The translations under genes were made by a program, and so were the position numbers. From Luteimonas viscosa (GTDB lineage: Bacteria; Pseudomonadota; Gammaproteobacteria; Xanthomonadales; Xanthomonadaceae): a DNA stretch of 64,000 nucleotides. Where the stretch lies: contig NZ_VTFT01000001.1 in the NCBI RefSeq assembly GCF_008244685.1, positions 723,248 through 787,247 on the forward strand. Direction: 5' to 3'. The notes beneath the pieces were generated by a model. That model saw only the letters and a program-made list of their open reading frames with translations. It was not told the origin of the DNA and did no database searches. Each line of letters begins with the position of its first letter. Positions within the stretch are counted from its first letter, which is position 1. Positions 62,102 to 64,000 of this stretch are shown in pieces.

Positions 62102-63595
62102 TCAATCCGCGTAGAGCGGCCGGATCGCGTCGAGGTGGGAAAGAAAGCGCTGGTACTGCGCATCGTAGGCGCCGGTGGCCTCGGCATGCGGATGCGCGGC
62201 CAGCCGCGGATCCAGCTGCACGTGGGCGGCGGCCAGCGCATTGAGGTCGGCATCGCCATCGGCCGCACGCTGCACGGCCCACAACGCCTGCAGCGCGGCA
62301 CCGAACGCGGCGCCCTCCGCCTGTTCCGGCACGTCGACCGACAGGCCGAACATGTCGGCCGCCATCTGCCGCCATACCGCGCTCTGGCTGCCGCCGCCGG
62401 TCAGGCGGATCGCCTCGAACCGCAGGCCACCGTCGACCAGCGCGTCGTAGCCGTTCTTCAGGCTGTACATCGCCCCCTCCATCGCAGCGCGATAGAGGTT
62501 GGCCGGGCTCAGGTTGGTGCTGGTCATGCCGAACAGGTTTCCGCGGCCGTGCGGCAGGTCGGGCGTGCGCTCGCCGTTGAGGAAGGGCAGCATCAGCAGG
62601 CCCTCGGCGCCCGGGCGGGTGCCGGCCAGCAACGTGTCGCCTTCCTTCGTCGAGAATCCGCACAGGCGGCCCACCGCCTCGGTGGCGACGGTGCAGTTCA
62701 TGGTGCAGATCAGCGGCAGCCAGCCGCCGGTGGAATCGCAGAATGCGGCCCAGCGGCCGGCGTCGTCGACCACCGGGCGGTCGGCGTACGTGAACAGCGT
62801 GCCCGACGTGCCCAGGCTCATGCTCAGCACGCCCGGCACCACGTTGCCGGTGCCGATGGCGGCCATCATGTTGTCGCCTCCGCCCGCGGACACCTGCACC
62901 GAATGCGGCAGGCCGAGCTCGTCGGCGAGCGCGGGCCTGATCGCCACCAGCGTGCCCGCGTCGACCAGCGGCGGCAGGCAGGCGCCGAGGTCGCGGTCGG
63001 GATCGGTCGCGGCCAGCATCTCGGGCGACCAGCGGCGGTTGCGCACGTCCAGCCAGCCGGTGCCGGAGGCGTCGCCATGCTCCATCCACAGCTCGCCGGT
63101 CAGCCAGTAGTTGATGTAGTCGTGCGGCAGCAGGATGGTGGCCAGCCGCGCATACGCCTGCGAGCGGTGCTTGCGGGTCCACGGCAGCTTGGAGGCGGTG
63201 TAGCCGGCCAGGATCGGGTTGCCGGCCAGCTCGATGCAACGCTGCGCGCCGCCGGCCGCGTCCATGATCTCGTCGCATTCGTCGCTGGTGCTGGTGTCGT
63301 TCCACAGCTTGGCCGGGGCCAGCACGCTGCCGCTGCGGTCCAGTGGCACGAACCCGTGCTGCTGGCCGGACACGCCGATCGCCACCACCCGCGCGCGCAA
63401 CGCCGGATCGATCCTGTCGAAACAGGCGCGCACCGCATCGACCCACCAGTCCGCCCGCTGCTCGCGGCTGCCGTCGTCGCCCGTTGCGAGATCGAGCGGC
63501 TGCCCCGCCGACGCCACGATCTGGCGCGAGTCGGGATCGTAGGCCACCAGCTTGACGCTCTGGGTGCCCACATCCAGTCCAACGAACAGGCCCAT
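62102..63595 (-). CDS. xylB: Xylulokinase
   Basis: This FGGY-family kinase phosphorylates D-xylulose to feed the pentose-phosphate pathway. The 497-residue protein has the N-terminal phosphate motif [12 protein letters not shown], the substrate motif [13 protein letters not shown], and the ATP-binding region [12 protein letters not shown]. The C-terminal signature is [20 protein letters not shown]. Two xyl-box-like sites lie upstream, one only 18 bases from the ATG, where a bound repressor would block transcription or early elongation. Ribosome site GGGGA precedes the ATG. Confidence 0.96.
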   Translation of the reverse strand: MGLFVGLDVGTQSVKLVAYDPDSRQIVASAGQPLDLATGDDGSREQRADWWVDAVRACFDRIDPALRARVVAIGVSGQQHGFVPLDRSGSVLAPAKLWNDTSTSDECDEIMDAAGGAQRCIELAGNPILAGYTASKLPWTRKHRSQAYARLATILLPHDYINYWLTGELWMEHGDASGTGWLDVRNRRWSPEMLAATDPDRDLGACLPPLVDAGTLVAIRPALADELGLPHSVQVSAGGGDNMMAAIGTGNVVPGVLSMSLGTSGTLFTYADRPVVDDAGRWAAFCDSTGGWLPLICTMNCTVATEAVGRLCGFSTKEGDTLLAGTRPGAEGLLMLPFLNGERTPDLPHGRGNLFGMTSTNLSPANLYRAAMEGAMYSLKNGYDALVDGGLRFEAIRLTGGGSQSAVWRQMAADMFGLSVDVPEQAEGAAFGAALQALWAVQRAADGDADLNALAAAHVQLDPRLAAHPHAEATGAYDAQYQRFLSHLDAIRPLYAD

Positions 63596-63612
63596 CCGGA
63601 ATCCCCAAAAAA

Positions 63613-63626
63613 AGTTAGCGCTACCA
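63613..63626 (-). promoter_or_regulatory. xyl-box-like operator TGGTAGCGCTAACT
   Basis: Read on the minus strand this site matches the Xanthomonas xyl-box TGGTAGCGCTAACA at 13 of 14 bases and lies 18 bases upstream of xylB. Confidence 0.85.
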
Positions 63627-63776
63627 CAAAACCTGCTGTCTTCTCCGCGAGCGCGAGGCGACGGGACCAGCCCGGCGCGCCGGATTCGGCGTGGTGGCGT
63701 AGCGCGAACTCTACACAGGTGTCCAAAAAAAGCCTTGCTGCGGTGCGCAACGCGGCCCTGCCGCGGCGCCCGGGCG

Positions 63777-63790
63777 GGTTAGCGTTAACA
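63777..63790 (-). promoter_or_regulatory. xyl-box-like operator TGTTAACGCTAACC
   Basis: Read on the minus strand, a half-degenerate variant with the GTTAACGCTAAC core, 182 bases upstream of xylB. With the site at 63613 it may allow looped repression. The rest of 63596-63908 shows no gene. Confidence 0.65.
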
Positions 63791-63908
63791 TTTTGTTTCT
63801 GTTTGACACGCGTCACCCGCGCCGCATCGGCCCTGCTTGGATTCCGCGCCCGCCTGGCCGGGCCAAGTTCGCACCGCGCAAGATGGGCAGGGACAGGCCG
63901 GGTGCGTC

Positions 63909-64000
63909 TCAAAACATGATGATACGGCTTCGCCCGGAGGTCAGCGGCTCCGCCAGGATCCGATAGCCGTCGGGATCGAACCCCGCCACCGGCGCCACCA
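63909..64000 (-). CDS. C-terminal end of an unidentified gene (continues beyond the window)
   Basis: An open frame enters from the right edge and ends at TGA 63909-63911. The 29 visible residues are VAPVAGFDPDGYRILAEPLT followed by SGRSRIIMF. The residue mix looks like a genuine protein end, but it is too short to assign. It is leftward, upstream of xylB. Confidence 0.6.
   Translation of the reverse strand, partial: VAPVAGFDPDGYRILAEPLTSGRSRIIMF

Overview
The window is a GC-rich proteobacterial chromosome segment. Its gene content fits a plant-polymer-degrading member of the Xanthomonadaceae (Xanthomonas/Luteimonas/Lysobacter type): a xylan-utilisation locus with a long TonB-dependent receptor, a LacI-family XylR and operators close to the Xanthomonas xyl-box, rnr-rlmB and pst-phoU housekeeping blocks, and Xanthomonas-like integron attC sites. 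The assignment rests on protein and motif resemblance only; no database search was possible.

Layout. 1-3157: the end of the phosphate uptake operon (pstC partial, pstA, pstB, phoU). 3456-5566: a three-gene RiPP metallophore operon (EF-hand-containing HvfA/BufA precursor, DUF692/MNIO maturase, DUF2063 partner). 5711-12964: housekeeping (RNase T, a histone-H1-like basic protein, RNase R, RlmB, tRNA-Leu) and two small orphan genes. 13192-29548: left half of a glucuronoxylan locus. A leftward transporter-GH43-epimerase unit and a leftward TonB receptor face a rightward operon of hexuronate transporter, GH115, glucuronate isomerase, GH10 xylanase, GH105 and an alpha/beta hydrolase. 29549-32525: an array of five near-identical integron attC sites with six small, comparatively AT-rich ORFs and no integrase (a CALIN-type array). 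32893-36178: an iron-type TonB receptor and PepSY membrane protein behind a Fur-box-like site. 36336-46744: a second GH115, a GntP permease and a Weimberg-type set (xylonate dehydratase, FAH-family dehydratase, ketoglutarate-semialdehyde dehydrogenase), with a divergent lactonase lipoprotein. 46807-59472: a tight seven-gene leftward operon (GH67, sialate-O-acetylesterase-type esterase, mannonate dehydratase, GH43, GH3, fructuronate reductase, alpha/beta hydrolase). 59586-63595: xylR and leftward xylB-xylA. The right edge holds the last 29 codons of another leftward gene.

How it fits together. Xylan is cut by GH10, and oligomers enter through the TonB receptor. GH115 and GH67 remove (methyl)glucuronic acid, esterases deacetylate, and GH43/GH3 release xylose and arabinose. 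Glucuronate goes ExuT -> UxaC -> UxuB -> ManD to 2-keto-3-deoxygluconate. Xylose can go through XylA-XylB or, as xylonate, through the Weimberg-type genes to 2-oxoglutarate. Two 14-bp xyl-box-like palindromes lie between the receptor and exuT, and two more lie upstream of xylB, so XylR probably controls both ends of the locus. The attC array and the iron-uptake pair split this otherwise continuous carbohydrate region in two.
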